Of a stretch of DNA of 64,000 nt, positions 28,818-37,586 are shown in pieces. A program made the position numbers and the translations under genes. This stretch comes from Saprospiraceae bacterium. GTDB lineage: Bacteria; Bacteroidota; Bacteroidia; Chitinophagales; Saprospiraceae. Numbering within the stretch: the first letter of the stretch is position 1; every line of letters starts with the position of its first letter. The stretch is taken from assembly GCA_028285545.1 (NCBI GenBank), contig JANQPA010000120.1, positions 1 to 64,000 of the forward strand, read 5' to 3'. The notes under the pieces were generated by a model that saw nothing but the letters and a program-made list of their open reading frames with translations, was not told the DNA's origin and searched no databases.

Positions 28818-28879
28818 ACCCACTACTCATTACCCAATACCCACTACTCATTTCTTACTACCCTAAAAGTCCAATCTTT

Positions 28880-28925
28880 AGGAACCTTTGTCCATTCTTT
28901 CCACCCTTGATTTGTCTGATCTTTG
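28880..28925 (+). promoter_or_regulatory. operator-like box and promoter of the AhpD-like gene
   Basis: aggaacctttgtccattc (28880-28897) differs by one base from the box at 27450. The TTTG of the putative -7 element (GATCTTTG, 28918-28925) begins 42 bp after the first base of the box, the same distance as upstream of Grx-TrxR. A shared regulator, most simply the AraC protein encoded nearby, is inferred. Confidence 0.65.
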
Positions 28926-28976
28926 TATTGTCAATTAAACAAAACGATTTTTAACCAACAATAAACTAAATTAATC

Positions 28977-29531
28977 ATGAGCCAAATTCAAGTTCCTAGT
29001 AGAGATCAAGTAGATGCTAAATCACAAGTAATTTTTGACCAGTTGAAGAGCCAATTGGGTATGGTTCCTAACTTGTATGCTACCATTGGTTATTCTAGTG
29101 AAACCCTGGAAGCTTTTCTAAACTTTTCAGGACAAGCAGGAAAAAGTAGTTTTAACGGCAAAGAAATTGAAGCTATCAAATTAGCGGTGTCAGAAGTAAA
29201 TGGATGTGAATACTGTCTTTCTGCCCACACTGCTCTAGCAAAAATGCAAGGATTTTCAGAGGAAGAAACCCATGAACTTAGAGCCACTACTATTGCTGAT
29301 AGCCGCCTGAAAGCCATTACCACTTTGGCTAGAGATATTGCACAAAATCGTGCCCGCGTAAACAAAGGAAATTTGGAGAATTTCTACGCACAAGGATTTG
29401 AAGAAAAAGGTTTGATCGACCTGATTGGAGTTGTTAATGCCATTACTTTTACCAACTATGCACACATCCTAACTCAGGTGCCGGTAGATTTCCCAGTGGC
29501 TAAACCACTTTCAGTAGCGATCCCAGCATAA
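28977..29531 (+). CDS. AhpD-like carboxymuconolactone decarboxylase family protein
   Basis: All-helical CMD/AhpD-family protein of 184 residues. The AhpD redox motif is present: Cys77-Glu-Tyr-Cys80-x-x-x-His84 in VNGCEYCLSAHTALAKMQGF, together with Glu73. This predicts thiol-dependent peroxidase or disulfide reductase activity, not lactone decarboxylation. It has its own promoter with the operator box shared with the Grx-TrxR fusion, so the reductase may recharge it (inference). A terminator follows at 29575. Confidence 0.85.
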   Translation: MSQIQVPSRDQVDAKSQVIFDQLKSQLGMVPNLYATIGYSSETLEAFLNFSGQAGKSSFNGKEIEAIKLAVSEVNGCEYCLSAHTALAKMQGFSEEETHELRATTIADSRLKAITTLARDIAQNRARVNKGNLENFYAQGFEEKGLIDLIGVVNAITFTNYAHILTQVPVDFPVAKPLSVAIPA

Positions 29532-29574
29532 CATATCGGGTTTATTCGGTTTTTTACCACTTAAAAGTTTTCGA

Positions 29575-29607
29575 AGAAAGGAGATGTTAGTCTCCTTTCT
29601 TTTTTTT
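29575..29607 (+). terminator. intrinsic terminator of the AhpD-like gene
   Basis: Perfect 10-bp stem agaaaggaga/tctcctttct (29575-29584, 29591-29600), loop tgttag, followed by a T-run. A GGTAGAAGG-family hairpin (29608-29672) follows immediately. Confidence 0.88.
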
Positions 29608-29672
29608 AGTAAAAAGTAGAAGGTAGAAGGTAGAAGGAAAATATGTCTTTATACCTTCTACATTTTACCATT
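29608..29672. repeat. GGTAGAAGG-family hairpin between convergent genes
   Basis: A purine arm with near-perfect tandem words (agtagaaggtagaaggtaga) is followed by a pyrimidine arm (tataccttctacattttacc). The arms are largely complementary; the right arm reaches the stop of the dioxygenase gene. The best example of tandem iteration in this family (gtagaag repeated three times). Confidence 0.55.
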
Positions 29673-30298
29673 TACCAATAATCCGGAATATTCAAGCCCA
29701 AAATAATATCTCTCTCCCCAATCCAATGATCCCCTTGTTTTTTCAAAGAAATAATTCCATTGCCACCGCGAAGGCGCATAGAGTTTTTGATTTTGTTGGT
29801 CAATAAAGGATCACCTTCAAAATGATAGCTATCAATATAATACTCATTTTTGCCTGGCTCTTTAACCGTGATATGTATATGTGCCGGTTCTGTACGGTTG
29901 GGGTAGGCTTTGGGTTTGAGCGTATAAAAAGAATACTGTCCTTTTGAATTGGTTTTGAGCCAAGCCCTAAGAGAGCCATGTCGTTTTTCCCAACCAGAGG
30001 CACCCTTTTTAGCGACATACCTCCCTGTTTGGTCCGTATGGTAGAGGTATATTATCACATTCGGAGCGGGTGTTTTCCCATCTTTTTGGAAAATGGTACC
30101 GGTGATTTTGATTTTTTGTCCGGGATCGCCATAACCCGGCATTATGACTTCAGCAGTTAGCTTTTGGTTGCCGTATTCATGGATGGCCTCACAGCCTTCG
30201 CAGGGTCCGCCAATCAGTTGTTTTTTAATAGCATTGGATTGTGCCTGGTTTTGGAATGAACCTAAAAGAAATATGAATAAAAATGGAAGTAATTTCAT
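29672..30298 (-). CDS. secreted intradiol ring-cleavage dioxygenase-like protein
   Basis: Protein of 208 residues with a signal peptide (LLPFLFIFLLGSFQNQAQS). The core matches the protocatechuate/catechol dioxygenase beta-sandwich: PGQKIKITGTIFQKDGKTPA, VIIYLYHTDQTGRYV, and KPKAYPNRTEPAHIHITV. The Tyr of GRYV, the Tyr of KAYPNR and the two His of AHIHI fit the Tyr2-His2 iron(III) site. It should cleave a catechol between the hydroxyls, but outside the cytoplasm, so the substrate may be an environmental aromatic. A cysteine pair GGPCEGCEAIHEYGN near the start is a further feature of the secreted group. Confidence 0.83.
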   Translation of the reverse strand: MKLLPFLFIFLLGSFQNQAQSNAIKKQLIGGPCEGCEAIHEYGNQKLTAEVIMPGYGDPGQKIKITGTIFQKDGKTPAPNVIIYLYHTDQTGRYVAKKGASGWEKRHGSLRAWLKTNSKGQYSFYTLKPKAYPNRTEPAHIHITVKEPGKNEYYIDSYHFEGDPLLTNKIKNSMRLRGGNGIISLKKQGDHWIGERDIILGLNIPDYW

Positions 30299-30391
30299 AG
30301 TTTGTTTTTGCCATCATATTAGTTTCTAGATCCTAAAAAGGCAAAAGCAAGGAGAGGAAATCAAGGAATAAGTAGAGGAAATTAATTTCTT

Positions 30392-32776
30392 TTACTCATT
30401 CCTAATAGACTCCACCGGATTCATCAGGGCCGCTTTCACACTCTGGAAGCTAACCGTAATAAAAGCGATAATGATGGTGACCAGTCCCGTAAGAATAAAA
30501 ATGGACCAATGAATATCAATCCGATAAGCAAATTGCTGAATCCATTGATTGCTTAGATACCAGGCAATGGGGGTAGCTATTAATATGGCAATAAAGACCA
30601 GTTGAAGGAAGTCTTTTGATAAGAAGCCTACAATGTGGGTAACGGAAGCGCCTAATACCTTTCGAATACCAATCTCTTTCTTCTTTCGATTGATAGTGAA
30701 GGTAACCAGGCCGAAAAGCCCCAGACAGGAGATCAGGATAGCCAAACCAGCAAAATATTTGGAAAGGTCCGACACCTTTTGTTCAGAAGCATACAACTTT
30801 TGATAATTCTCATCCAGAAATTTAAATTCGAAAGGTAGTCCTTCCGTGAAATCTTTATAAAGGGCTTCCAGTTGTGGGATGGTGCTTTGCTCAGAACCCC
30901 CTCTGATTTTCACCAATAAATTATTGGTGGTTTCGTCCGTGTCCAGAAATAAAAAACATGGTTTTACTTCTTCATAAAGTGACTCAAAATGAAAATCCTT
31001 TACCACTCCAATAATTTGTTTGTCCTGGCCCCACTGGCGGACTGTTTTACCAATAGGATCTTTCATCCCCATGGCCTTGATAGCGGATTCATTGAAAATA
31101 ATTTTTAAGCTATCAGAGCCGAATTTTTTAGAAAAGGGCCGTCCGGCTGCCATCTCCATATCCATGGTCTCGATGAGGTCATAATCAACACTTAGGTATT
31201 TAAAGGATAGTCTATTATCAGGATCTTCACCCTGCCAATGTACGCCGGTGGTACTGGTCCCATTATTGGTAAGGTCATTTCTAATACTAGAAGCATTGAT
31301 GACTCCTGATATTTTTTTGACTTCATCCAAAAAAGCAGGTAATCGATCACTTAGCTGCCCTTCCTTTTTGAAAGAGATGATATTGTCTTTATTAAAACCT
31401 AGGTTTTTGGAATGGATGAATTGGATTTGTTGATAGATGACTAATACCGCTACGATTAAAACGATAGATATAGTGAACTGAAAAATGACCAGGCCTTTTC
31501 TAGCCCATATTTCTGCCAACAGATTATTTATTTTTCCTTTTAGAATATTTACTGGCTTGCGACTGGAAAGGAAAAAGGCTGGATAACTGCCTGCTAAAAG
31601 CCCTGTGATTAAGGTGATGGTGCCGATGGAAATGAATAGCGGGAATCCATAGCCAAGCGTCAAGTTTTTCTCGGTAATCGCATTAAATTGAGGTAGTGCA
31701 AAACTGACCATGGCTATAGCTGCGGCTAAGGAAATGAAGGCGATAATTACCGCTTCACTAAGATATTGGGTGATCAGCACCCTTTTGTTAGCTCCGATTG
31801 CTTTTTTTACCCCTACTTCTACCATCCGCCTGGAGGCCCGGGCGGTGGTCAAATTCATGAAATTTATGCAGGCAATTAGGATAATGAAAAAGGCAATCAA
31901 GACAAAAAGCTTTACATATGATATGCGTCCTCCGGCTTGTAAGCCATTTTCATAAAGGCCGTAAAGATATCTGTCCGAATATTTTCTGATAAATAGTGTT
32001 TGATAATCTTCCCTACTTTTTTCCTGTAAATAAGAACTTATCTTTTTATTAAAATTATCTGGGTTTACCTCTTTACCTAAAACAATATAGGTGCTGGGGC
32101 CGCCATAGGTCCATTTGTTAACATCCGGGTTGATATCCAGATAATGCTCAAAACTGAAGATGACATCAAATTGATCTGTTGAATGAGTGGGAGGGCTTTT
32201 AAAAATACCTGAAACTTGATAGATGCCGCTGGAGTTATCCTTTTCCCATTCAACGCTCTTTCCAATAATATTTTCGCAGGTCCCAAATAATTTAATGGCT
32301 ACTTCATCGGAAAGTAAAATGGCATTTTTATTATTAAGAACCTGACCTTTGGAACCCTCAAGTAATTCGTAAGAAAAGACATTAAAATAATCCGCTCCTG
32401 CAAACAACTCTAAAGCCTTTATTCGTTTTTCTTCAGTGATAAGTATGCCCTTTTCTCCTTGATTATCCAATTCTACTCCAATGGAATATTTTACTTCTGG
32501 AAAATCTTCTTTTAAAGCTTTTGCTAAAGGGCCCGGTGTCCATTCGAAGGTGAGTACTTCTCCCTTAGAGTTAGTGGAGTTTTTCATGACTTGATACAGC
32601 CTTGTATCGTTTTCATGAAATTTATCAAAACTCAATTCATCCACCACCCACAAGTAGATTAAAATAGTACAAGCCAAACCAGTAGAGAGACCAATTAAAT
32701 TGATGAAAAAGGAAGTGCTGTGCCGCTGAAAACTGCGATAGGCTAGTTTTAAGATATGCAAAAACATAGTACTCAA
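30392..32776 (-). CDS. ABC transporter permease (FtsX, MacB-like periplasmic domain)
   Basis: Protein of 794 residues with the duplicated permease plan of Bacteroidota: TM1 (about 20-45), a large MacB-type periplasmic domain, FtsX domain one with three TM (about 285-405), TM plus a second periplasmic domain (about 430-660), and FtsX domain two (about 670-785). Typical phrases are TARASRRMVEVGVKKAIGA and RKKEIGIRKVLGASV, the coupling-helix regions. There is no ATPase gene in the window, so the nucleotide-binding partner is encoded elsewhere. Role: mechanotransmission or export of peptides, lipids or drugs. It stands alone. Confidence 0.88.
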   Translation of the reverse strand: MSTMFLHILKLAYRSFQRHSTSFFINLIGLSTGLACTILIYLWVVDELSFDKFHENDTRLYQVMKNSTNSKGEVLTFEWTPGPLAKALKEDFPEVKYSIGVELDNQGEKGILITEEKRIKALELFAGADYFNVFSYELLEGSKGQVLNNKNAILLSDEVAIKLFGTCENIIGKSVEWEKDNSSGIYQVSGIFKSPPTHSTDQFDVIFSFEHYLDINPDVNKWTYGGPSTYIVLGKEVNPDNFNKKISSYLQEKSREDYQTLFIRKYSDRYLYGLYENGLQAGGRISYVKLFVLIAFFIILIACINFMNLTTARASRRMVEVGVKKAIGANKRVLITQYLSEAVIIAFISLAAAIAMVSFALPQFNAITEKNLTLGYGFPLFISIGTITLITGLLAGSYPAFFLSSRKPVNILKGKINNLLAEIWARKGLVIFQFTISIVLIVAVLVIYQQIQFIHSKNLGFNKDNIISFKKEGQLSDRLPAFLDEVKKISGVINASSIRNDLTNNGTSTTGVHWQGEDPDNRLSFKYLSVDYDLIETMDMEMAAGRPFSKKFGSDSLKIIFNESAIKAMGMKDPIGKTVRQWGQDKQIIGVVKDFHFESLYEEVKPCFLFLDTDETTNNLLVKIRGGSEQSTIPQLEALYKDFTEGLPFEFKFLDENYQKLYASEQKVSDLSKYFAGLAILISCLGLFGLVTFTINRKKKEIGIRKVLGASVTHIVGFLSKDFLQLVFIAILIATPIAWYLSNQWIQQFAYRIDIHWSIFILTGLVTIIIAFITVSFQSVKAALMNPVESIRNE

Positions 32777-32959
32777 TTTTTATCCTACTGTAAAGGCCTG
32801 GGTAAATCAGGTTTTTCTATATCTTTTATAGCCAAAGTTGTGCCAATCCTCAAATAGCTGAAAATCCTATGTTTTAGCGCTTTTATATTGGAATTTGTGT
32901 ATAATATTGAACAGGGAGTGTATAAAAATGAAGCACTTTTATTTTTGAAACACATCTTG

Positions 32960-33104
32960 GTTCCATGTTCCGGGTTCCACGTATGGTTTCGTGTGAATTT
33001 TTGTCTTACAAAACCTCTAAACTTTTACGATGAATTAATTATTAATCTTGTCAACCTTATTTAGGCAAGTACAAACATGGAACGCGGAACTCAGAACATG
33101 GAAC
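32960..33104. repeat. long-loop inverted repeat in the gap between ABC permease and sulfatase
   Basis: The 385-bp gap 32777-33161 holds no gene. Arms 32960-32981 (gttccatgttccgggttcca plus cg) and 33083-33104 match as reverse complements at 19 of 22 positions with a loop of about 100 nt. Both arms are built from degenerate copies of the word atggaac/gttccat. The rest of the gap is AT-rich without visible signals. Confidence 0.5.
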
Positions 33105-33161
33105 AAAAAATTATTAGAATGTCAATTCCAAATAAAGTAGCTAATTCGGATCTAGTAAGAT

Positions 33162-34547
33162 TTACTTAGTTTTTTTCCAATCCTCAATTTGATTTTGGAG
33201 CTGGGCTACCAAATCTGGAAACTCACTACTCAGATCTTTATCATTGAAAGGATCCTCATTCATATCAAATAATGCTTTTTGGTCATCTGTCGCATTCCAT
33301 TGAAAAAACCAATCCTTATTGCGTAGCCAGTATCCTTCGATATTTTTGCCCATCATATCTCCTTCCCAGCGAATTTGAGTGACATTGCCCAATATCTCAC
33401 TTCGAGAACTGGAAGCTGAACCTTCAATAACTCCTTTATAAGATTTTCCAAAATAATGATCAGGTACAGGTATTTCCAGAAAATCTAGGATGGTAGCAGG
33501 AATATCAGCACTATGTACTAAATCTTCTTTAACCACTCCAGGGGCGATTTTTCCCGGCCAGGAAAATATGATAGGTGATCGAAAGGATTGATCATAAATA
33601 GATAACTTGCCTTTATCACCACCATTGTGGTAACGCATCTCGTCACCCACAAACTCTTGATCCGGATTTTGTTCCCAACCATTATCATTAACATAGATAA
33701 AAAGAGTATTATCGAATAAATCTTTTTCCTTTAAATGTTCAACCAACTGACCAAAAGCATCATCAAACCAGCTACAATTGGCATAATATTGTTTGGCGGA
33801 CTCGGTCATCTCTTTGTCCTTGTACAGGTTATAGTATTTTTCAGGAGCATCAAAGGGATAATGAGGCAGTGAAGGTGCATACCACATGAAAAAGGGAGAG
33901 CCCGACGTACTCTCCAGAAAATCATAGGCTGCCTGGTTGCTGACTCTGGCCAGATCTGTTCCATCGCCACCCATAAACTCTTCGAACCAGCCGGGCTGGT
34001 TGCGCTCTTCTTCTGTCCAACCCAAAGTCATACCATGGGTGAATCCACCATTTTCGAAATGATATTCCCACCATTTTCCGCCCTGGAAACTTGCATATCC
34101 TTTTTGAGCTAAAACCTTAGGAAGGGTTTCGAAGTATTGCATGGCATGGAAATCAAAATTTTTATCCCATTCTGTCTTTTCTTCCTGTGAAAGAGAAAGG
34201 TATTCCTCCTTTTTCATTTTATCCTCTTTAATGGAATCTCTTATCCCTTTGTATTGTATTGGTAAAATACCAGTTAGAAGGGTTTGTAAAGAGGGCCTGC
34301 AATGATTGTCAGGAACATAACCATTAGTGAAAAGGGTACCACTGGCAGCTAGTTGATCCATGTTAGGAGTTTGGATGTAGTCTGCTCCCATAAATCCAAA
34401 ATAGGGATAACCTTGATCATCACCGATCAATAAGACAATATTGGGTAATGCTTCACTTAGTTCTTCTGCTAGTTGTTGTTCTGGTGCTTGATTGCAAGAA
34501 AAAAGTAGGATAAAAAAGGAAAATTTTAAATAGTGACTTAGTTTCAT
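33162..34547 (-). CDS. lipoprotein sulfatase with degenerate formylglycine motif
   Basis: Family S1-type arylsulfatase of 461 residues with lipobox FSC at about residue 18. The N-terminal metal site is LIGDDQGYPYFGF. The formylglycine motif is Cys83 in HCRPSLQTLLTG: the Cys, Pro and TG are right but the usual Arg after C-x-P-x is Leu. Further family features are SLPHYPFDAPEKYY, YVNDNGWEQNP and HNGGDKGKLSIYDQSFR. The substrate, a sulfated sugar or ester, is unknown. It is third in a minus-strand operon after the PhyH-like and esterase genes (gaps 37 and 24 bp). Confidence 0.88.
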   Translation of the reverse strand: MKLSHYLKFSFFILLFSCNQAPEQQLAEELSEALPNIVLLIGDDQGYPYFGFMGADYIQTPNMDQLAASGTLFTNGYVPDNHCRPSLQTLLTGILPIQYKGIRDSIKEDKMKKEEYLSLSQEEKTEWDKNFDFHAMQYFETLPKVLAQKGYASFQGGKWWEYHFENGGFTHGMTLGWTEEERNQPGWFEEFMGGDGTDLARVSNQAAYDFLESTSGSPFFMWYAPSLPHYPFDAPEKYYNLYKDKEMTESAKQYYANCSWFDDAFGQLVEHLKEKDLFDNTLFIYVNDNGWEQNPDQEFVGDEMRYHNGGDKGKLSIYDQSFRSPIIFSWPGKIAPGVVKEDLVHSADIPATILDFLEIPVPDHYFGKSYKGVIEGSASSSRSEILGNVTQIRWEGDMMGKNIEGYWLRNKDWFFQWNATDDQKALFDMNEDPFNDKDLSSEFPDLVAQLQNQIEDWKKTK

Positions 34548-34571
34548 GATAATAGGATTGCAGTTAGATTT

Positions 34572-35507
34572 TTATTTGCCAATGACGAATTCTAATGGAA
34601 TGTTAAGTCTTTCATTCCAATCTTTTTCGTTATGATCATGGCCTTCAAACTTTTTGCTTAAAAAAGATTCGTCCATTGAATAGCCGGAAGCCATCAAAAC
34701 CGAGTCAATTTTTTGTTGATAGGGCTCATAATACTGATCCAATCCTTTGGTGCCATGATCGAAATACCACATTTTATCTTTGGGTAAGTTGGAGGCAAAA
34801 TATTGGATCAATTGGGCGGGTATTGCTGGTGAAGAATCATCCATCGCAATAGGCCAGTGGGTAGAAAGACAAAGTGCTCCACCAAAAATGCTTGGATATT
34901 CACATTGGGCATACATGGAAATCAGACCTCCCATACTGGAACCTCCGATGAATGTATTTGCCATGTCTGGCAGGGTTCTGTATTCTTTATCGATCAGAGG
35001 TTTTAATTCTTTAGTTAGAAATAGTAGAAAACTGTCTGAAAAAACTGGCCTTTGAAGGAAAGAGAGCATAGAATCCCGATAATCGCTCGGTAAAGCTTCA
35101 AGGGGTTTTTGAGGCATATATTCAGAAAACCTATTTACCCCTGCATGATCAACTCCCACTATGATGATTTCTTTGAGTTTGCTTTGCTGACTCAAATCAT
35201 CCGTTACCTCATGGATATTCCAGGCCGCACCCCCATAGGCCAGGCTATCTACGAATAGATTTTGCCTATCCATCATATATAAAACTGGATATCGTTTTTC
35301 GGAATCATTTGAATAGGAAGCAGGAAGATATACTTCGTATATTTTATCGTCAATAAAATTTGATTGGGTAAAAGTATTTTTTTGAAATCGCGAAACGGTT
35401 TCCGATTCTTTTGGTTCGGATTGATCATTACATCCCATCATTACAAATAGACAGCATGCAGAAAAACAAATTAACCTTGAAAACTTGGAGAAAAACAAAG
35501 GAATCAT
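34572..35507 (-). CDS. lipoprotein esterase of the Fes/esterase D family
   Basis: Protein of 311 residues with lipobox MMGC at about residue 26. Putative-esterase (PF00756-type) fold: RYPVLYMMDRQNLF, VGVDHAGVNRFSEYMP, nucleophile Ser in IGGSSMGGLISMYAQCEYP, and a late His in EGHDHNEKDWNERL. Known members cleave feruloyl, acetyl or siderophore esters; the neighbouring sulfatase suggests a decorated polysaccharide (inference). Second gene of the PhyH-esterase-sulfatase operon. Confidence 0.83.
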   Translation of the reverse strand: MIPLFFSKFSRLICFSACCLFVMMGCNDQSEPKESETVSRFQKNTFTQSNFIDDKIYEVYLPASYSNDSEKRYPVLYMMDRQNLFVDSLAYGGAAWNIHEVTDDLSQQSKLKEIIIVGVDHAGVNRFSEYMPQKPLEALPSDYRDSMLSFLQRPVFSDSFLLFLTKELKPLIDKEYRTLPDMANTFIGGSSMGGLISMYAQCEYPSIFGGALCLSTHWPIAMDDSSPAIPAQLIQYFASNLPKDKMWYFDHGTKGLDQYYEPYQQKIDSVLMASGYSMDESFLSKKFEGHDHNEKDWNERLNIPLEFVIGK

Positions 35508-35544
35508 CTTGATGAATTATTGAAATAAGGTAATAACACTCCTG

Positions 35545-36372
35545 TCAATGGAAAATACTAAGCTTCTTTGAATATAAAACAGGATTTAAAGGAGTATCTA
35601 TTTTTTTATTGATTTCTGCACCAGGACACCAGGTTTCCCAGTCCGCAATTTGATTTTCATTTTCTGGTTGTTTTAAAACCATATCTTCATCCATATAAAT
35701 TACGGTCATTACTTTTCGAGTGTGTGCAGTTGTGTTGGCTCCCGCACGATGAAAGACCCAGCCAGAGTGAAAACTGATTTCTCCTATATCAAAAGCTTCA
35801 ATAATATGTTTGAAATCGGTTACTCTCAATTTTTTGTCCAAAAAGGCTTCACTTTCATCACTAATTTGTAGGGTACGGCCCTCTTGAATGGCATGGCTTC
35901 CCGCGCTAAACTCTAAAGGGCCCATTTCCAATGGGGTAGCTTGGAGTGGCATCCAGGCCGTAATGGTTTTATCTGTAGCCAAAGGCCAGTAATATTGATC
36001 AGCATGCCAGGGGGTAATACCTCCTCCTGCTTCTTTGTATAGTGCTTGATCATGATAAAGCCGAACACCTTCTACCTGCATTAATTCTGCTGCAATCTGA
36101 GCAATTCGAGAACTAAAAATCAGCTTTTTTATGGCTTCACTTTCCCGCCAAAGATTAAAAAGTTGAAGAAAAGCCTTGCCATAAGTGTCTCTCTCTTCAA
36201 GAGGGGTTTTTACGGAATTCAGTTCATTCACTTTATCTGTAATAATCTGATTAAAATGATGGACAAGCTCTGGAGATAGTATGTTTTTGATTTTGATATA
36301 CTTGTTCTCCTGATAAAAATTAATCTGTTCTTCGGAAAGGGAAAAAGCCTGATCAAGTAAAGTGAATTCCAT
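35545..36372 (-). CDS. phytanoyl-CoA dioxygenase (PhyH) family protein
   Basis: Fe(II)/2-oxoglutarate-dependent oxygenase of 275 residues. The iron ligands are His-x-Asp in TPWHADQYYWPL and the distal His in ISFHSGWVFHRAGAN; the 2-oxoglutarate Arg is in HTRKVMTVIY. There is no signal peptide, so it works in the cytosol. It should hydroxylate a small molecule or lipid; the substrate is unknown. First gene of the operon with the lipoprotein esterase and sulfatase. Confidence 0.87.
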   Translation of the reverse strand: MEFTLLDQAFSLSEEQINFYQENKYIKIKNILSPELVHHFNQIITDKVNELNSVKTPLEERDTYGKAFLQLFNLWRESEAIKKLIFSSRIAQIAAELMQVEGVRLYHDQALYKEAGGGITPWHADQYYWPLATDKTITAWMPLQATPLEMGPLEFSAGSHAIQEGRTLQISDESEAFLDKKLRVTDFKHIIEAFDIGEISFHSGWVFHRAGANTTAHTRKVMTVIYMDEDMVLKQPENENQIADWETWCPGAEINKKIDTPLNPVLYSKKLSIFH

Positions 36373-36644
36373 AAAGTGTTGGTTTTATGTTTTCAAAAAT
36401 ACCTTGCATACCTCCAATAAACTTTGGAAATTTTAGCCATTTTTTTACATATTTTATCTTGAAAAATTGAGAATTGATCTTAACACATTGTTTAACAACA
36501 TCTTAACCGAATTTTAGTCTATACCGATTATCTTGGGCATAAAATACGCTTGACTGTTATCATTAACTAACCTTACACGAATTAGTATTTATCAAAATAA
36601 CTATTTAAGATCTGGTACTAAGTAAGGAAAAACGATCTAAAAAA

Positions 36645-37586
36645 ATGAAATTTTCCAGCCTCCTTTGTTTTCTCCTAATGTTTTTGCCTTTTAAGGAAAA
36701 AAATACTGCTCCTGAACCTCGTAATCATCACTCCATGGTATTTGATTCTGCCCGAAATAAATTGGTGCTATTTGGAGGAAATGGTGATGAGATCAAGTTC
36801 TTTTCTGACACCTGGGAATGGGATGGAAAAACTTGGGCCAAGGTTTCTGAAAAGGGACCCGGATTGAGAAGTAGTCATTCTCTGGCCTTCGATGCTACTT
36901 CAGGTAGTACCCTATTGTTTGGTGGGGTTAATGTTAAAGGGCTTACTTCTGATTATACCTGGTTGTGGGATGGTAATCAATGGAAAAGTTTAAAACTAAA
37001 AGGACCCTCAGCTCGCCATTCTCCTGCCATAGGTTATGATAAGAATTTTAACGAAATAATATTGTTTTCGGGATCGGCAATAGGAGATGATGAGATGTGG
37101 ATATGGAGAAACCAGACTTGGAATCCCGTAAATAAAGAGTATAAGATGCCCAGCCCCAGAACTCGCGGTAAATTGTGTTATGATCCTACTCGAAAAAGTT
37201 TGATTCTCTTTGGTGGTTACTCTAATGGCGGCTCTGTTGGAGATACCTGGGAGTGGAAAGATAATCGATGGAAGGAATTAGAAGTCGATGGCCCTTCTCC
37301 AAGGAATAATCATGCCATGGCCACGGATTATAATCGAAACCGCATCGTTTTATTTGGCGGTAAAAACAGAGCCTCTGGTGAATTATTCAATGATACCTGG
37401 GAATGGGACGGCGAAAAATGGATCAAGGTGGCTGAAGGAGGTCCTGAAAAAAGGGGAGTAGCAGCAATGGCTTATGATGGCAATCTGGGGCAGGTTGTTA
37501 TGCATGGTGGCCGCAGTGCCGATCGAAAAGCCTTTGGTGATTTTTGGACTTGGGATGGAGAAAAATGGTCTAAAATCCACGATTAA
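36645..37586 (+). CDS. secreted Kelch-like beta-propeller
   Basis: Protein of 313 residues with an N-terminal hydrophobic signal (SSLLCFLLMFLPF). Six repeats of about 48 residues follow the pattern hhhDxxxxxhhhFGG then DTWEWDGxxWxxV, for example RNKLVLFGGNGDEIKFFSDT and NRIVLFGGKNRASGELFNDT. This is a galactose-oxidase/Kelch-type propeller without visible catalytic residues, probably a binding protein on or outside the cell. Its 3' end overlaps the convergent esterase by 4 bp. Confidence 0.8.
   Translation: MKFSSLLCFLLMFLPFKEKNTAPEPRNHHSMVFDSARNKLVLFGGNGDEIKFFSDTWEWDGKTWAKVSEKGPGLRSSHSLAFDATSGSTLLFGGVNVKGLTSDYTWLWDGNQWKSLKLKGPSARHSPAIGYDKNFNEIILFSGSAIGDDEMWIWRNQTWNPVNKEYKMPSPRTRGKLCYDPTRKSLILFGGYSNGGSVGDTWEWKDNRWKELEVDGPSPRNNHAMATDYNRNRIVLFGGKNRASGELFNDTWEWDGEKWIKVAEGGPEKRGVAAMAYDGNLGQVVMHGGRSADRKAFGDFWTWDGEKWSKIHD

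Noticed and set aside
28820-28860. CRISPR-like direct repeats (cccactactcatt, cccaatacccactactcatt)
   Set aside because: Only two or three degenerate short words, no spacers of constant length and no cas genes.
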